64,000 nt of DNA from Halictus rubicundus (GCF_050948215.1 NW_027488965.1:117745-181744); one strand, 5' to 3'; positions 12,521-27,158 are shown, counted from the first letter of the stretch. Notes: a model not told the origin generated them from the letters alone. Numbers and translations are program-made.

Positions 12521-15500
12521 ATCCTATCCTGTCCTCTATCCTATCCTATCCTATCCTCTATCCTATCATATCGTATCCTCTATCCTATCCTATCCTCTAT
12601 CCTATCCAATCCCCTATACTATCCTCTATCCTATCCTATCCTCTATCTTATCCTATCGTATCCTCTATCGTATCCTATCCTCTATCCTATCCTATCCTCT
12701 ATCCTATCCAATCCCCTATCCTATCCTCTATCCTATCCTATCCTCTATCTTATCCTATCCTCTATCCTATCCTATCATCTATCCTATCCTATCCTCTATC
12801 CTATCCTATCCTCTATCCGATCCTATCCTCTATCCTATCCTATCCTCTATCCTATCCTACCCTCTATCTTATCCTATCCTCTATCCTATCCTATCATCTA
12901 TCCTATCCTATCCTCTATCCTATCCTATCCTCTATCATATCCTATCCTCTATCATATCCTATCCTCTATCCTATCCAATCCTCTATCCTATCCTATCCTC
13001 TATCCTATCCTATCGTATCCTCTATCGTATCCTATCCTCTATCCTATCCTATCCTCTATCCTATCCTATCCTCTATCTTATCCTATCCTCTATCCTATCC
13101 TATCATCTATCCTATCCTATCCTCTATCCTATCCTATCCTCTATCATATCCTATCCTCTATCCTATCCAATCCTCTATCCTATCCTATCGTATCCTCTAT
13201 CGTATCCTATCCTCTATCCTATCCAATCCCCTATCCTATCCTCTATCCTAACCTATCCTCTATCTTATCCTTTCCTTTTTCCTATAATATCATCTATCCT
13301 ATCCTATCCTCTTTCTTATCCTATCCTCTATCCTATCCTATCATCTATCCTATCCTATCCCCTATCCTATCCTATCCTCTATCATATCCTATCCTCTATC
13401 CTATCAAATCCTCTATCCTATCTTATCCTCTATCTTATCCTATCCTCTATCCTATCCTATCCTCTATCCTATCCTATCGTACCCTCTATCGTATCCTATC
13501 CTCTATCCTATCCTATCCTCTATCCTATCCTATCCTCTATACTATCCTATCATCTATCCTATCCTATCCTCTATACTATCCTATCCTCTATCCTATCCTA
13601 TCCTCTATCCTATCCTATCCTCTATCATATCCTATCCTCTATCGTATCCTATACTTTATAATATCCTATCCTCTATCCTATCCTATCATATATCCTATCC
13701 TATCCTCTATCCTATCCTATCCTCTATCCTATCCTATCCTCTATCGTATCCTATCCTCTATCCTATCCTATCCTCTATCCTATCTTATCCTCTATCTTAT
13801 CCTATCCTCTATCCTATCCTATCATCTATCCTATCCTATCTTCTATCCTATCCTATCCTCTATCATATCCTATCCTCTATCCTATCCTATCCTCTATCCT
13901 ATCCTATCCTCTATCCTATCCTATCCTTTATAATATCCTATCCTCTATCCTATCCTATCATATATCCTATCCTATCCTCTATCCTATCCTATCCTCTATC
14001 CTATCCTATCCTCTATCGTATCCTATCCTCTATCCTATCCTATCCTCTATCCTATCTTATCCTCTATCTTATCCTATCCTCTATCCTATCCTGTCATCTA
14101 TCCTATCCTATCCTCTTTCCTATCCTATCCTCTATCCTATCCTATCCTCTATCCTATCCTATCCTATCCTCTATCCTATCATATCGTATCCTCTATCCTA
14201 TCCTATCCTCTTTCCTATCCTATCCTCTATCCTATCCTGTCCTCTATCCTATCCTATCCTATCCTCTATCCTATCATATCGTATCCTCTATCCTATCCTA
14301 TCCTCTATCCTATCCAATCCCCTATACTATCCTCTATCCTATCCTATCCTCTATCTTATCCTATCGTATCCTCTATCGTATCCTATCCTCTATCCTATCC
14401 TATCCTCTATCCTATCCAATCCCCTATCCTATCCTCTATCCTATCCTATCCTCTATCTTATCCTATCCTCTATCCTATCCTATCATCTATCCTATCCTAT
14501 CCTCTATCCTATCCTATCCTCTATCCGATCCTATCCTCTATCCTATCCTATCCTCTATCCTATCCTACCCTCTATCTTATCCTATCCTCTATCCTATCCT
14601 ATCATCTATCCTATCCTATCCTCTATCCTATCCTATCCTCTATCATATCCTATCCTCTATCATATCCTATCCTCTATCCTATCCAATCCTCTATCCTATC
14701 CTATCCTCTATCCTATCCTATCGTATCCTCTATCGTATCCTATCCTCTATCCTATCCTATCCTCTATCCTATCCTATCCTCTATCTTATCCTATCCTCTA
14801 TCCTATCCTACCATCTATCCTATCCTATCCTCTATCCTATCCTATCCTCTATCATATCCTATCCTCTATCCTATCCAATCCTCTATCCTATCCTATCGTA
14901 TCCTCTATCGTATCCTATCCTCTATCCTATCCAATCCCCTATCCTATCCTCTATCCTAACCTATCCTCTATCTTATCCTTTCCTTTTTCCTATAATATCA
15001 TCTATCCTATCCTATCCTCTTTCTTATCCTATCCTCTATCCTATCCTATCATCTATCCTATCCTATCCCCTATCCTATCCTATCCTCTATCATATCCTAT
15101 CCTCTATCCTATCAAATCCTCTATCCTATCTTATCCTCTATCTTATCCTATCCTCTATCCTATCCTATCCTCTATCCTATCCTATCGTACCCTCTATCGT
15201 ATCCTATCCTCTATCCTATCCTATCCTCTATCCTATCCTATCCTCTATACTATCCTATCGTCTATCCTATCCTATCCTCTATCCTATCCTATCCTCTATC
15301 CTATCCTATCCTTTATAATATCCTATCCTCTATCCTATCCTATCATATATCCTATCCTATCCTCTATCCTATCCTATCCTCTATCCTATCCTATCCTCTA
15401 TCGTATCCTATCCTCTATCCTATCCTATCCTCTATCCTATCTTATCCTCTATCTTATCCTATCCTCTATCCTATCCTATCATCCTTCCTATCCTATCTTC

Positions 15501-16206
15501 TATCCTATCCTATCCTCTATCATATCCTATCCTCTATCCTATCCTATCCTCTATCCTATCCTATCCTCTATCCTATCCTATCCTCTATCCTATCCTATCC
15601 TCTATCCTATCCTATCCTCTATCCTATCCTATCATCTATCTTATCCTATCCTCTATCCTATCCTATCCTCTATCATATCCTATCCTCTATCATATCCTAT
15701 CCTCTATCCTATCCAATCCTCTATCCTATCCTATCCTCTATCCTATCCTATCGTATCCTCTATCGTATCCTATCCTCTATCCTATCCTATCCTCTATCCT
15801 ATTCTATCCTCTATCTTATCCTATCCTCTATCCTATCCTATCATCTATCCTATCCTATCCTCTATCCTATCCTATCCTCTATCATATCCTATCCTCTATC
15901 CTATCCAATCCTCTATCCTATCCTATCGTATCCTCTATCGTATCCTATCCTCTATCCTATCCAATCCCCTATCCTATCCTCTATCCTAACCTATCCTCTA
16001 TCTTATCCTTTCCTTTTTCCTATAATATCATCTATCCTATCCTATCCTCTTTCTTATCCTATCCTCTATCCTATCCTATCATCTATCCTATCCTATCCCC
16101 TATCCTATCCTATCCTCTATCATATCCTATCCTCTATCCTATCAAATCCTCTATCCTATCTTATCCTCTATCTTATCCTATCCTCTATCCTATCCTATCC
16201 TCTATC
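12318..16206 (+). repeat. Left HOR, 3.9-kb copy A of the 6.1-kb pair
   Basis: The segment aligns with 18,444-22,332 at an offset of 6,126 bp up to about 12,490, and 6,127 bp afterwards because copy A lacks one base near 12,500 (CTCTTCC against CTCTTTCC). Shared marks include CCTTTTTCCTATAATATC at 13274, 14982 and 16012 (19401, 21109 and 22139 in the partner), ATCCTTCC at 15481 and CTATTCTATCC near 15801. One substitution is visible at 15641/21768. Agreement stops at 16206, where CTATCAT replaces CTATCCT. Confidence 0.8.
13594..15599 (+). repeat. 2.0-kb repeat, copy 1 of 3
   Basis: The 2,006 bases appear identical to 16,174-18,179 at an offset of 2,580 bp. I compared about 20 of some 34 sixty-base rows and found no difference. 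Flanks differ at 13593/16173 (C against T) and 15600/18180 (C against G). The block contains the TATACTTTATAATATCC variant at its left end and CATCCTTCC near its right end. Confidence 0.88.
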
Positions 16207-18179
16207 ATATCCTATCCTCTATCGTATCCTATACTTTATAATATCCTATCCTCTATCCTATCCTATCATATATCCTATCCTATCCTCTATCCTATCCTAT
16301 CCTCTATCCTATCCTATCCTCTATCGTATCCTATCCTCTATCCTATCCTATCCTCTATCCTATCTTATCCTCTATCTTATCCTATCCTCTATCCTATCCT
16401 ATCATCTATCCTATCCTATCTTCTATCCTATCCTATCCTCTATCATATCCTATCCTCTATCCTATCCTATCCTCTATCCTATCCTATCCTCTATCCTATC
16501 CTATCCTTTATAATATCCTATCCTCTATCCTATCCTATCATATATCCTATCCTATCCTCTATCCTATCCTATCCTCTATCCTATCCTATCCTCTATCGTA
16601 TCCTATCCTCTATCCTATCCTATCCTCTATCCTATCTTATCCTCTATCTTATCCTATCCTCTATCCTATCCTGTCATCTATCCTATCCTATCCTCTTTCC
16701 TATCCTATCCTCTATCCTATCCTATCCTCTATCCTATCCTATCCTATCCTCTATCCTATCATATCGTATCCTCTATCCTATCCTATCCTCTTTCCTATCC
16801 TATCCTCTATCCTATCCTGTCCTCTATCCTATCCTATCCTATCCTCTATCCTATCATATCGTATCCTCTATCCTATCCTATCCTCTATCCTATCCAATCC
16901 CCTATACTATCCTCTATCCTATCCTATCCTCTATCTTATCCTATCGTATCCTCTATCGTATCCTATCCTCTATCCTATCCTATCCTCTATCCTATCCAAT
17001 CCCCTATCCTATCCTCTATCCTATCCTATCCTCTATCTTATCCTATCCTCTATCCTATCCTATCATCTATCCTATCCTATCCTCTATCCTATCCTATCCT
17101 CTATCCGATCCTATCCTCTATCCTATCCTATCCTCTATCCTATCCTACCCTCTATCTTATCCTATCCTCTATCCTATCCTATCATCTATCCTATCCTATC
17201 CTCTATCCTATCCTATCCTCTATCATATCCTATCCTCTATCATATCCTATCCTCTATCCTATCCAATCCTCTATCCTATCCTATCCTCTATCCTATCCTA
17301 TCGTATCCTCTATCGTATCCTATCCTCTATCCTATCCTATCCTCTATCCTATCCTATCCTCTATCTTATCCTATCCTCTATCCTATCCTACCATCTATCC
17401 TATCCTATCCTCTATCCTATCCTATCCTCTATCATATCCTATCCTCTATCCTATCCAATCCTCTATCCTATCCTATCGTATCCTCTATCGTATCCTATCC
17501 TCTATCCTATCCAATCCCCTATCCTATCCTCTATCCTAACCTATCCTCTATCTTATCCTTTCCTTTTTCCTATAATATCATCTATCCTATCCTATCCTCT
17601 TTCTTATCCTATCCTCTATCCTATCCTATCATCTATCCTATCCTATCCCCTATCCTATCCTATCCTCTATCATATCCTATCCTCTATCCTATCAAATCCT
17701 CTATCCTATCTTATCCTCTATCTTATCCTATCCTCTATCCTATCCTATCCTCTATCCTATCCTATCGTACCCTCTATCGTATCCTATCCTCTATCCTATC
17801 CTATCCTCTATCCTATCCTATCCTCTATACTATCCTATCGTCTATCCTATCCTATCCTCTATCCTATCCTATCCTCTATCCTATCCTATCCTTTATAATA
17901 TCCTATCCTCTATCCTATCCTATCATATATCCTATCCTATCCTCTATCCTATCCTATCCTCTATCCTATCCTATCCTCTATCGTATCCTATCCTCTATCC
18001 TATCCTATCCTCTATCCTATCTTATCCTCTATCTTATCCTATCCTCTATCCTATCCTATCATCCTTCCTATCCTATCTTCTATCCTATCCTATCCTCTAT
18101 CATATCCTATCCTCTATCCTATCCTATCCTCTATCCTATCCTATCCTCTATCCTATCCTATCCTCTATCCTATCCTATC
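16174..18179 (+). repeat. 2.0-kb repeat, copy 2 of 3
   Basis: This is the partner of 13,594-15,599 at +2,580 bp and of 19,721-21,726 at +3,547 bp. The junction at about 16,174-16,206 is where the array leaves the order seen at 22,3xx and re-enters the order seen at 13,6xx, so it marks a duplication breakpoint. Confidence 0.88.
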
Positions 18180-18283
18180 GTACCCTCTATCGTATCCTAT
18201 CCTCTATCCTATCCTATCCTCTATCCTATCCTATCCTCTATACTATCCTATCATCTATCCTATCCTATCCTCTATACTATCCT
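18180..18283 (+). repeat. Short bridge of ordinary 17-mers
   Basis: These are about 100 bases of 17-mers between HOR copies, including CGTACCCTC at about 18180 and two TATACTATCC variants. Nothing else is visible. Confidence 0.7.
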
Positions 18284-19746
18284 ATCCTCTATCCTATCCT
18301 ATCCTCTATCCTATCCTATCGTATCCTCTATCGTATCCTATCCTCTATCCTATCCTATCCTCTATCCTATCCAATCCCCTATCCTATCCTCTATCCTATC
18401 CTATCCTCTATCCTATCCAATCCCCTATCCTATCCTCTATCCTATGCTATCCTATCATATATCCTATCTTATCCTCTATCTTATCCTATCCTCTACCCTA
18501 TCCTATCATCTATCCTATCCTATCTTCTATCCTATCCTATCCTCTATCATATCCTATCCTCTATCCTATCCTATCCTCTATCCTATCCTATCCTCTATCA
18601 TATCCTATCCTCTATCCTATCCTATCCTCTTTCCTATCCTATCCTCTATCCTATCCTGTCCTCTATCCTATCCTATCCTATCCTCTATCCTATCATATCG
18701 TATCCTCTATCCTATCCTATCCTCTATCCTATCCAATCCCCTATACTATCCTCTATCCTATCCTATCCTCTATCTTATCCTATCGTATCCTCTATCGTAT
18801 CCTATCCTCTATCCTATCCTATCCTCTATCCTATCCAATCCCCTATCCTATCCTCTATCCTATCCTATCCTCTATCTTATCCTATCCTCTATCCTATCCT
18901 ATCATCTATCCTATCCTATCCTCTATCCTATCCTATCCTCTATCCGATCCTATCCTCTATCCTATCCTATCCTCTATCCTATCCTACCCTCTATCTTATC
19001 CTATCCTCTATCCTATCCTATCATCTATCCTATCCTATCCTCTATCCTATCCTATCCTCTATCATATCCTATCCTCTATCATATCCTATCCTCTATCCTA
19101 TCCAATCCTCTATCCTATCCTATCCTCTATCCTATCCTATCGTATCCTCTATCGTATCCTATCCTCTATCCTATCCTATCCTCTATCCTATCCTATCCTC
19201 TATCTTATCCTATCCTCTATCCTATCCTATCATCTATCCTATCCTATCCTCTATCCTATCCTATCCTCTATCATATCCTATCCTCTATCCTATCCAATCC
19301 TCTATCCTATCCTATCGTATCCTCTATCGTATCCTATCCTCTATCCTATCCAATCCCCTATCCTATCCTCTATCCTAACCTATCCTCTATCTTATCCTTT
19401 CCTTTTTCCTATAATATCATCTATCCTATCCTATCCTCTTTCTTATCCTATCCTCTATCCTATCCTATCATCTATCCTATCCTATCCCCTATCCTATCCT
19501 ATCCTCTATCATATCCTATCCTCTATCCTATCAAATCCTCTATCCTATCTTATCCTCTATCTTATCCTATCCTCTATCCTATCCTATCCTCTATCCTATC
19601 CTATCGTACCCTCTATCGTATCCTATCCTCTATCCTATCCTATCCTCTATCCTATCCTATCCTCTATACTATCCTATCATCTATCCTATCCTATCCTCTA
19701 TACTATCCTATCCTCTATCCTATCCTATCCTCTATCCTATCCTATC
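18284..19746 (+). repeat. Left HOR, 1.46-kb copy 2 (matches 8,735)
   Basis: This is the partner of 8,735-10,197 at an offset of 9,549 bp. It also serves as the clean counterpart that shows which bases in 10,320-11,400 are aberrant. It overlaps the start of the third 2.0-kb copy by about 25 bases. Confidence 0.85.
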
Positions 19747-21726
19747 CTCTATCATATCCTATCCTCTATCGTATCCTATACTTTATAATATCCTATCCTC
19801 TATCCTATCCTATCATATATCCTATCCTATCCTCTATCCTATCCTATCCTCTATCCTATCCTATCCTCTATCGTATCCTATCCTCTATCCTATCCTATCC
19901 TCTATCCTATCTTATCCTCTATCTTATCCTATCCTCTATCCTATCCTATCATCTATCCTATCCTATCTTCTATCCTATCCTATCCTCTATCATATCCTAT
20001 CCTCTATCCTATCCTATCCTCTATCCTATCCTATCCTCTATCCTATCCTATCCTTTATAATATCCTATCCTCTATCCTATCCTATCATATATCCTATCCT
20101 ATCCTCTATCCTATCCTATCCTCTATCCTATCCTATCCTCTATCGTATCCTATCCTCTATCCTATCCTATCCTCTATCCTATCTTATCCTCTATCTTATC
20201 CTATCCTCTATCCTATCCTGTCATCTATCCTATCCTATCCTCTTTCCTATCCTATCCTCTATCCTATCCTATCCTCTATCCTATCCTATCCTATCCTCTA
20301 TCCTATCATATCGTATCCTCTATCCTATCCTATCCTCTTTCCTATCCTATCCTCTATCCTATCCTGTCCTCTATCCTATCCTATCCTATCCTCTATCCTA
20401 TCATATCGTATCCTCTATCCTATCCTATCCTCTATCCTATCCAATCCCCTATACTATCCTCTATCCTATCCTATCCTCTATCTTATCCTATCGTATCCTC
20501 TATCGTATCCTATCCTCTATCCTATCCTATCCTCTATCCTATCCAATCCCCTATCCTATCCTCTATCCTATCCTATCCTCTATCTTATCCTATCCTCTAT
20601 CCTATCCTATCATCTATCCTATCCTATCCTCTATCCTATCCTATCCTCTATCCGATCCTATCCTCTATCCTATCCTATCCTCTATCCTATCCTACCCTCT
20701 ATCTTATCCTATCCTCTATCCTATCCTATCATCTATCCTATCCTATCCTCTATCCTATCCTATCCTCTATCATATCCTATCCTCTATCATATCCTATCCT
20801 CTATCCTATCCAATCCTCTATCCTATCCTATCCTCTATCCTATCCTATCGTATCCTCTATCGTATCCTATCCTCTATCCTATCCTATCCTCTATCCTATC
20901 CTATCCTCTATCTTATCCTATCCTCTATCCTATCCTACCATCTATCCTATCCTATCCTCTATCCTATCCTATCCTCTATCATATCCTATCCTCTATCCTA
21001 TCCAATCCTCTATCCTATCCTATCGTATCCTCTATCGTATCCTATCCTCTATCCTATCCAATCCCCTATCCTATCCTCTATCCTAACCTATCCTCTATCT
21101 TATCCTTTCCTTTTTCCTATAATATCATCTATCCTATCCTATCCTCTTTCTTATCCTATCCTCTATCCTATCCTATCATCTATCCTATCCTATCCCCTAT
21201 CCTATCCTATCCTCTATCATATCCTATCCTCTATCCTATCAAATCCTCTATCCTATCTTATCCTCTATCTTATCCTATCCTCTATCCTATCCTATCCTCT
21301 ATCCTATCCTATCGTACCCTCTATCGTATCCTATCCTCTATCCTATCCTATCCTCTATCCTATCCTATCCTCTATACTATCCTATCGTCTATCCTATCCT
21401 ATCCTCTATCCTATCCTATCCTCTATCCTATCCTATCCTTTATAATATCCTATCCTCTATCCTATCCTATCATATATCCTATCCTATCCTCTATCCTATC
21501 CTATCCTCTATCCTATCCTATCCTCTATCGTATCCTATCCTCTATCCTATCCTATCCTCTATCCTATCTTATCCTCTATCTTATCCTATCCTCTATCCTA
21601 TCCTATCATCCTTCCTATCCTATCTTCTATCCTATCCTATCCTCTATCATATCCTATCCTCTATCCTATCCTATCCTCTATCCTATCCTATCCTCTATCC
21701 TATCCTATCCTCTATCCTATCCTATC
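19721..21726 (+). repeat. 2.0-kb repeat, copy 3 of 3
   Basis: It matches copy 2 at +3,547 bp and copy 1 at +6,127 bp. Copies 1 and 3 agree beyond both ends of the block, while copy 2 differs in its flanks. Copies 1 and 3 therefore belong to one larger 6.1-kb relation, and copy 2 is the inserted duplicate. Confidence 0.83.
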
Positions 21727-22605
21727 CTCTATCCTATCCTATCCTCTATCCTATCCTATCATCTATCCTATCCTATCCTCTATCCTATCCTATCCTCTAT
21801 CATATCCTATCCTCTATCATATCCTATCCTCTATCCTATCCAATCCTCTATCCTATCCTATCCTCTATCCTATCCTATCGTATCCTCTATCGTATCCTAT
21901 CCTCTATCCTATCCTATCCTCTATCCTATTCTATCCTCTATCTTATCCTATCCTCTATCCTATCCTATCATCTATCCTATCCTATCCTCTATCCTATCCT
22001 ATCCTCTATCATATCCTATCCTCTATCCTATCCAATCCTCTATCCTATCCTATCGTATCCTCTATCGTATCCTATCCTCTATCCTATCCAATCCCCTATC
22101 CTATCCTCTATCCTAACCTATCCTCTATCTTATCCTTTCCTTTTTCCTATAATATCATCTATCCTATCCTATCCTCTTTCTTATCCTATCCTCTATCCTA
22201 TCCTATCATCTATCCTATCCTATCCCCTATCCTATCCTATCCTCTATCATATCCTATCCTCTATCCTATCAAATCCTCTATCCTATCTTATCCTCTATCT
22301 TATCCTATCCTCTATCCTATCCTATCCTCTATCCTATCCTATCGTACCCTCTATCGTATCCTATCCTCTATCCTATCCTATCCTCTATCCTATCCTATCC
22401 TCTATACTATCCTATCCTCTATCCTATCCTATCCTCTATCCTATCCTATCCTCTATCCTATCCTATCCTTTATAATATCCTATCCTCTATCCTATCCTAT
22501 CATATATCCTATCCTATCCTCTATCCTATCCTATCATCCTTCCTATCCTATCCTCTATCCTAACCTATCCTCTATCTTATCCTTTCCTTTTTCCTATAAT
22601 ATCAT
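21727..22605 (+). repeat. End of the left HOR domain
   Basis: The block continues the 6,127-bp relation to 22,332, then shows a truncated unit with the last CCTTTTTCCTATAATATC mark of the window at 22586. A CATCCTTCC variant lies near 22,544. After this point the left-domain mark disappears. Confidence 0.75.
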
Positions 22606-25600
22606 CTATCCTATCCTATCCTCTTTCTTATCCTATCCTCTATCCTATCCTATCCTCTATCCTATCCTATCTTCTATCCTATCCTATCCTCTATCATATC
22701 CTATCCTCTATCCTATCCTATCCTCTATCCTATCCAATCCCCTATACTATCCTCTATCCTATCCTATTCTCTATCCTATCCTATCGTATCCTCTATCCTA
22801 TCCTATCCTCTGTCCTATCCTATCCTCTTTCCTATCCTACCCTCTATCCTATCCTATCGTATCCTCTATCGTATCCTATCCTCTATCCTATCCTATCCTC
22901 TATCCTATCCAATCCCCTATCCTATCCTCTATCCTATCCTATCCTCTATCCTATCCAATCCCCTATCCTATCCTCTATCCTATCCTATCCTCTATCCTAT
23001 CCAATCCCCTATCCTATCCTCTATCCTATCCTATCCTATCATATATCCTATCCTATCCTCTATCCTATCCTATCCTCTATCCTATCCTATCCTCTATCAT
23101 ATCCTATCCTCTATCCTATCCTATCCTCTATCCTATCTTATCCTCTATCTTATCCTATCCTCTACCCTATCCTATCATCTATCCTATCCTATCTTCTATC
23201 CTATCCTATCCTCTATCATATCCTATCCTCTATCCTATCCTATCCTCTATCCTATCCTATCCTCTATCCTATCCTATCCTCTATCCTATCCTATCCTCTA
23301 TCATATCCTATCCTCTATCCCATCCTATCCTCTTTCCTATCGTATCCTCTATCCTATCCTGTCCTCTATCCTATCCTATCCTATCCTATCCTCTATCCTA
23401 TCATATCGTATCCTCTATCCTATCCTATCCTCTATCCTATCCAATCCCCTATACTATCCTCTATCCTATCCTATTCTCTATCCTATCCTATCGTATCCTC
23501 TATCCTATCCTATCCTCTGTCCTATCCTATCCTCTTTCCTATCCTACCCTCTATCCTATCCTATCGTATCCTCTATCGTATCCTATCCTCTATCCTATCC
23601 TATCCTCTATCCTATCCTATCCTCTATACTATCCTATCCTCTATCCTATCCTATCCTCTATCCTATCCTATCTTCTATCCTATCCTATCCTCTATCATAT
23701 CCTATCCTCTATCCTATCCTATCCTATCCTCTATCCTATCCTATCCTATCCTCTATCCTATCCTATCCTATCCTATCATATCGTACCCTCTACCGTATCC
23801 TATCCTCTATCCTATCCTATCCTCTATCCTATCCTATCCTCTATACTATCCTATCCTCTATCCTATCCTATCCTCTATCCTATCCTATCCTCTATCCTAT
23901 CCTATCCTCTATCCTATCCTATCCTTTATAATATCCTATCCTCTATCCTATCCTATCATATATCCTATCCTATCCTCTATCATATCCTATCCTCTATCAT
24001 ATCCTATCCTCTATCATATCCTATCCTCTATCCTATCCAATCCTCTATCCTATCCTATCCTCTATCCTATCCTATCGTATCCTCTATCGTATCCTATCCT
24101 CTATCCTATCCTATCCTCTGTCCTATCCTATCCTCTTTCCTATCCTACCCTCTATCCTATCCTATCGTATCCTCTATCGTATCCTATCCTCTATCCTATC
24201 CTATCATCTATCCTATCCTATCCTCTATCCTATCCTATCCTCTATCATATCCTATCCTCTATCCTATCCTATCCTATCCTCTATCCTATCCTATCCTATC
24301 CTCTATCCTATCCTATCATCTATCCTATCCTATCCTCTATCCTATCCTATTCTCTATCATATCCTATCCTCTATCCTATCTTATCCTCTATCTTATCCTA
24401 TCCTCTATCCTATCCTATCATCTATCCTATCCTATCGTACCCTCTACCGTATCCTATCCTCTATCCTATCCTATCCTCTATCCTATCCTATCCTCTATAC
24501 TATCCTATCCTCTATCCTACCCTATCCTCTATCCTATCCTATCGTCTATCCTATCCTATCCTTTATAATATCCTATCCTCTATCCTATCCTATCATATAT
24601 CCTATCCTATCCTCTATTCTATCCTATCCTCTATCCTATCCTATCCTCTATCCTATCTTATCCTCTATCTTATCCTATCCTCTATCCTATCCTATCATAT
24701 ATCCTATCCTATCCTCTATTCTATCCTATCCTCTATCCTATCCTATCCTCTATCGTATCCTATCCTCTATCCTATCCTATCCTCTATCCTATCTTATCCT
24801 CTATCTTATCCTATCCTCTATCCTATCCTATCCTCAATCCTATCCTATCCTCTATCCTATCCTATCCTCTATCCTATCCTATCCTCTATCCTATCTTATC
24901 CTCTATCTTATCCTATCCTCTATCCTATCCTATCATCTATCCTATCCTATCTTCTATCCTATCCTATCCTCTATCATATCCTATCCTCTATCCTATCCTA
25001 TCATCTATCCTATCCTATCCTCTTTCCTATCCTATCCTCTATCCTATTCTATCCTCTATCCCATCCTATCCTAACCTCTATCCTATCATATCGTATCCTA
25101 TCCTATCCTCTATCCTATCATATCGTATCCTCTATCCTATCCTATCCTCTATCCTATCCAATCCCCTATACTATCCTCTATCCTATCCTATCCTCTATCA
25201 TATCCTATCCTCTATCATATCCTATCCTCTATCCTATCCAATCCTCTATCCTATCCTATCCTCTATCCTATCCTATCGTATCCTCTATCGTATCCTATCC
25301 TCTATCCTATCCTATCCTCTATCCTATCCAATCCCCTATCCTATCCTCTATCCTATCCTATCCTATCTTATATCCTATCCTATCCTCTATCCTATCCTAT
25401 CCTCTATCCTATCCTATCCTCTATCATATCCTATCCTCTATCCTATCCTATCCTCTATCCTATCTTATCCTCTATCTTATCCTATCCTCTATCCTATCAT
25501 ATCGTATCCTATCCTATCCTCTATCCTATTATATCGTATCCTCTATCCTATCCTATCCTCTATCCTATCCAATCCCCTATACTATCCTCTATCCTATCCT

Positions 25601-27086
25601 ATCCTCTATCATATCCTATCCTCTATCATATCCTATCCTCTATCCTATCCAATCCTCTATCCTATCCTATCCTATCGTATCCTCTATCGTATCCTATCCT
25701 CTATCCTATCCTATCCTCTATCCTATCCAATCCCCTATCCTATCCTATCCTCTATCATATCCTATCCTCTATCATATCCTATCCTCTATCCTATCCAATC
25801 CTCTATCCTATCCTATCCTCTATCCTATCCTATCGTATCCTCTATCCTATCCTATCCTCTATCCTATCTTATACTCTATCTTATCCTATCCTCTATCCTA
25901 TCCTATCATCTATCCTATCCTATCCTCTATCCTATCCTATCCTCTATCCTATCCTATCGTATCCTCTATCCGATCCTATCCTCTATCCTATCCTATCGTC
26001 TATCCTATCCTATCCTCTATCTTATCCTATCCTCTATCCTATCCTATCATCTATCCTATCCTATCCTCTATCCTATCCTATCCTCTATCATATCCTATCC
26101 TCTATCCTATCCTATCCTATCCTCTATCCTATCCTATCCTATCCTCTATCCTATCCTATCATCTATCCTATCCTATCCTCTATCCTATCCTATCCTCTAT
26201 ACTATCCTATCCTCTATCCTACCCTATCCTCTATCCTATCCTATCCTCTATCCTATCCTATCCTTTATAATATCCTATCCTCTATCCTATCCTATCATAT
26301 ATCCTATCCTATCCTCTATTCTATCCTATCCTCTATCCTATCCTATCCTCTATCCTATCTTATCCTCTATCTTATCCTATCCTCTATCCTATCCTATCAT
26401 ATATCCTATCCTATCCTCTATTCTATCCTATCCTCTATCCTATCCTATCCTCTATCGTATCCTATCCTCTATACTATCCTATCCTCTATCCTATCCTATC
26501 CTCTATCATATCCTATCCTCTATCATATCCTATCCTCTATCCTATCCAATCCTCTATCCTATCCTATCCTATCGTATCCTATCCTCTATCCTATCCTATC
26601 CTCTATCCTATCCCAATCCCCTATCCTATCCTATCCTCTATCATATCCCTATCCTCTATCATATCCTATCCTCTATCCTATCCAATCCTCTATCCTATCC
26701 TATCCTCTATCCTATCCTATCGTATCCTCTATCCTATCCTATCCTCTATCCTATCTTATACTCTATCCTATCCTATCCTCTATCCTATCCTATCCACTAC
26801 CCTATCCTATCCTCTATCCTATCCTATCCTCTATCCTATCCTATCCTCTATTCTATCCTATCCTCTATCCCATCCTATCCTCTATCCTATCCTATCCTCT
26901 ATCCTATACTATCCTCTATACTATCCTATCCTCTATCCTATCCTATCCTCTATCATATCCTATCCTCTATCCTATTCTATCCTCTATCCTATCCTATCCT
27001 CTACCGTATCCTATCCTCTATCCTACCATATCCTCTATCCTATCCTATCCTCTATCCTATCCTATCCTCTATCCTATCCTATCCTC

Positions 27087-27158
27087 TATCCTATCCTCTA
27101 TCCTATCCTCTATCCTATCCTCTATCCTATCCTCTATCCTATCCTCTATCCTATCCTC
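27087..27158 (+). repeat. Perfect 12-mer run, 6 units
   Basis: Six head-to-tail copies of TATCCTATCCTC, the two-pentamer form of the monomer, are followed by the variant TATCCTATTCTATCC. This run and its flanks recur at about a dozen places further right, with five or six units each. Confidence 0.9.

Larger units (their letters stand above)
6507..22603 (+). repeat. Left-domain marker variant CCTTTTTCCTATAATATC
   Basis: An AT-rich, highly diverged monomer variant occurs at 6507, 9852, 11850, 13274, 14982, 16012, 17562, 19401, 21109, 22139 and 22586, each followed by ATCTATCC, with a shortened form near 11268. Related forms with CTCTTTCC or CTCTTCCC occur near 966, 2347, 4277 and 4706. I saw none right of 22.6 kb. 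It is useful as an anchor for aligning HOR copies. I see no evidence that it is a functional site. Confidence 0.85.

Noticed and set aside
8895..13661. A 1,588-codon open reading frame and other long + strand frames as protein genes
   Set aside because: They encode only the repeat, in all frames, and stay open through indels and pentamer gains because the strand lacks G. No start context, introns or non-repeat domain is visible.
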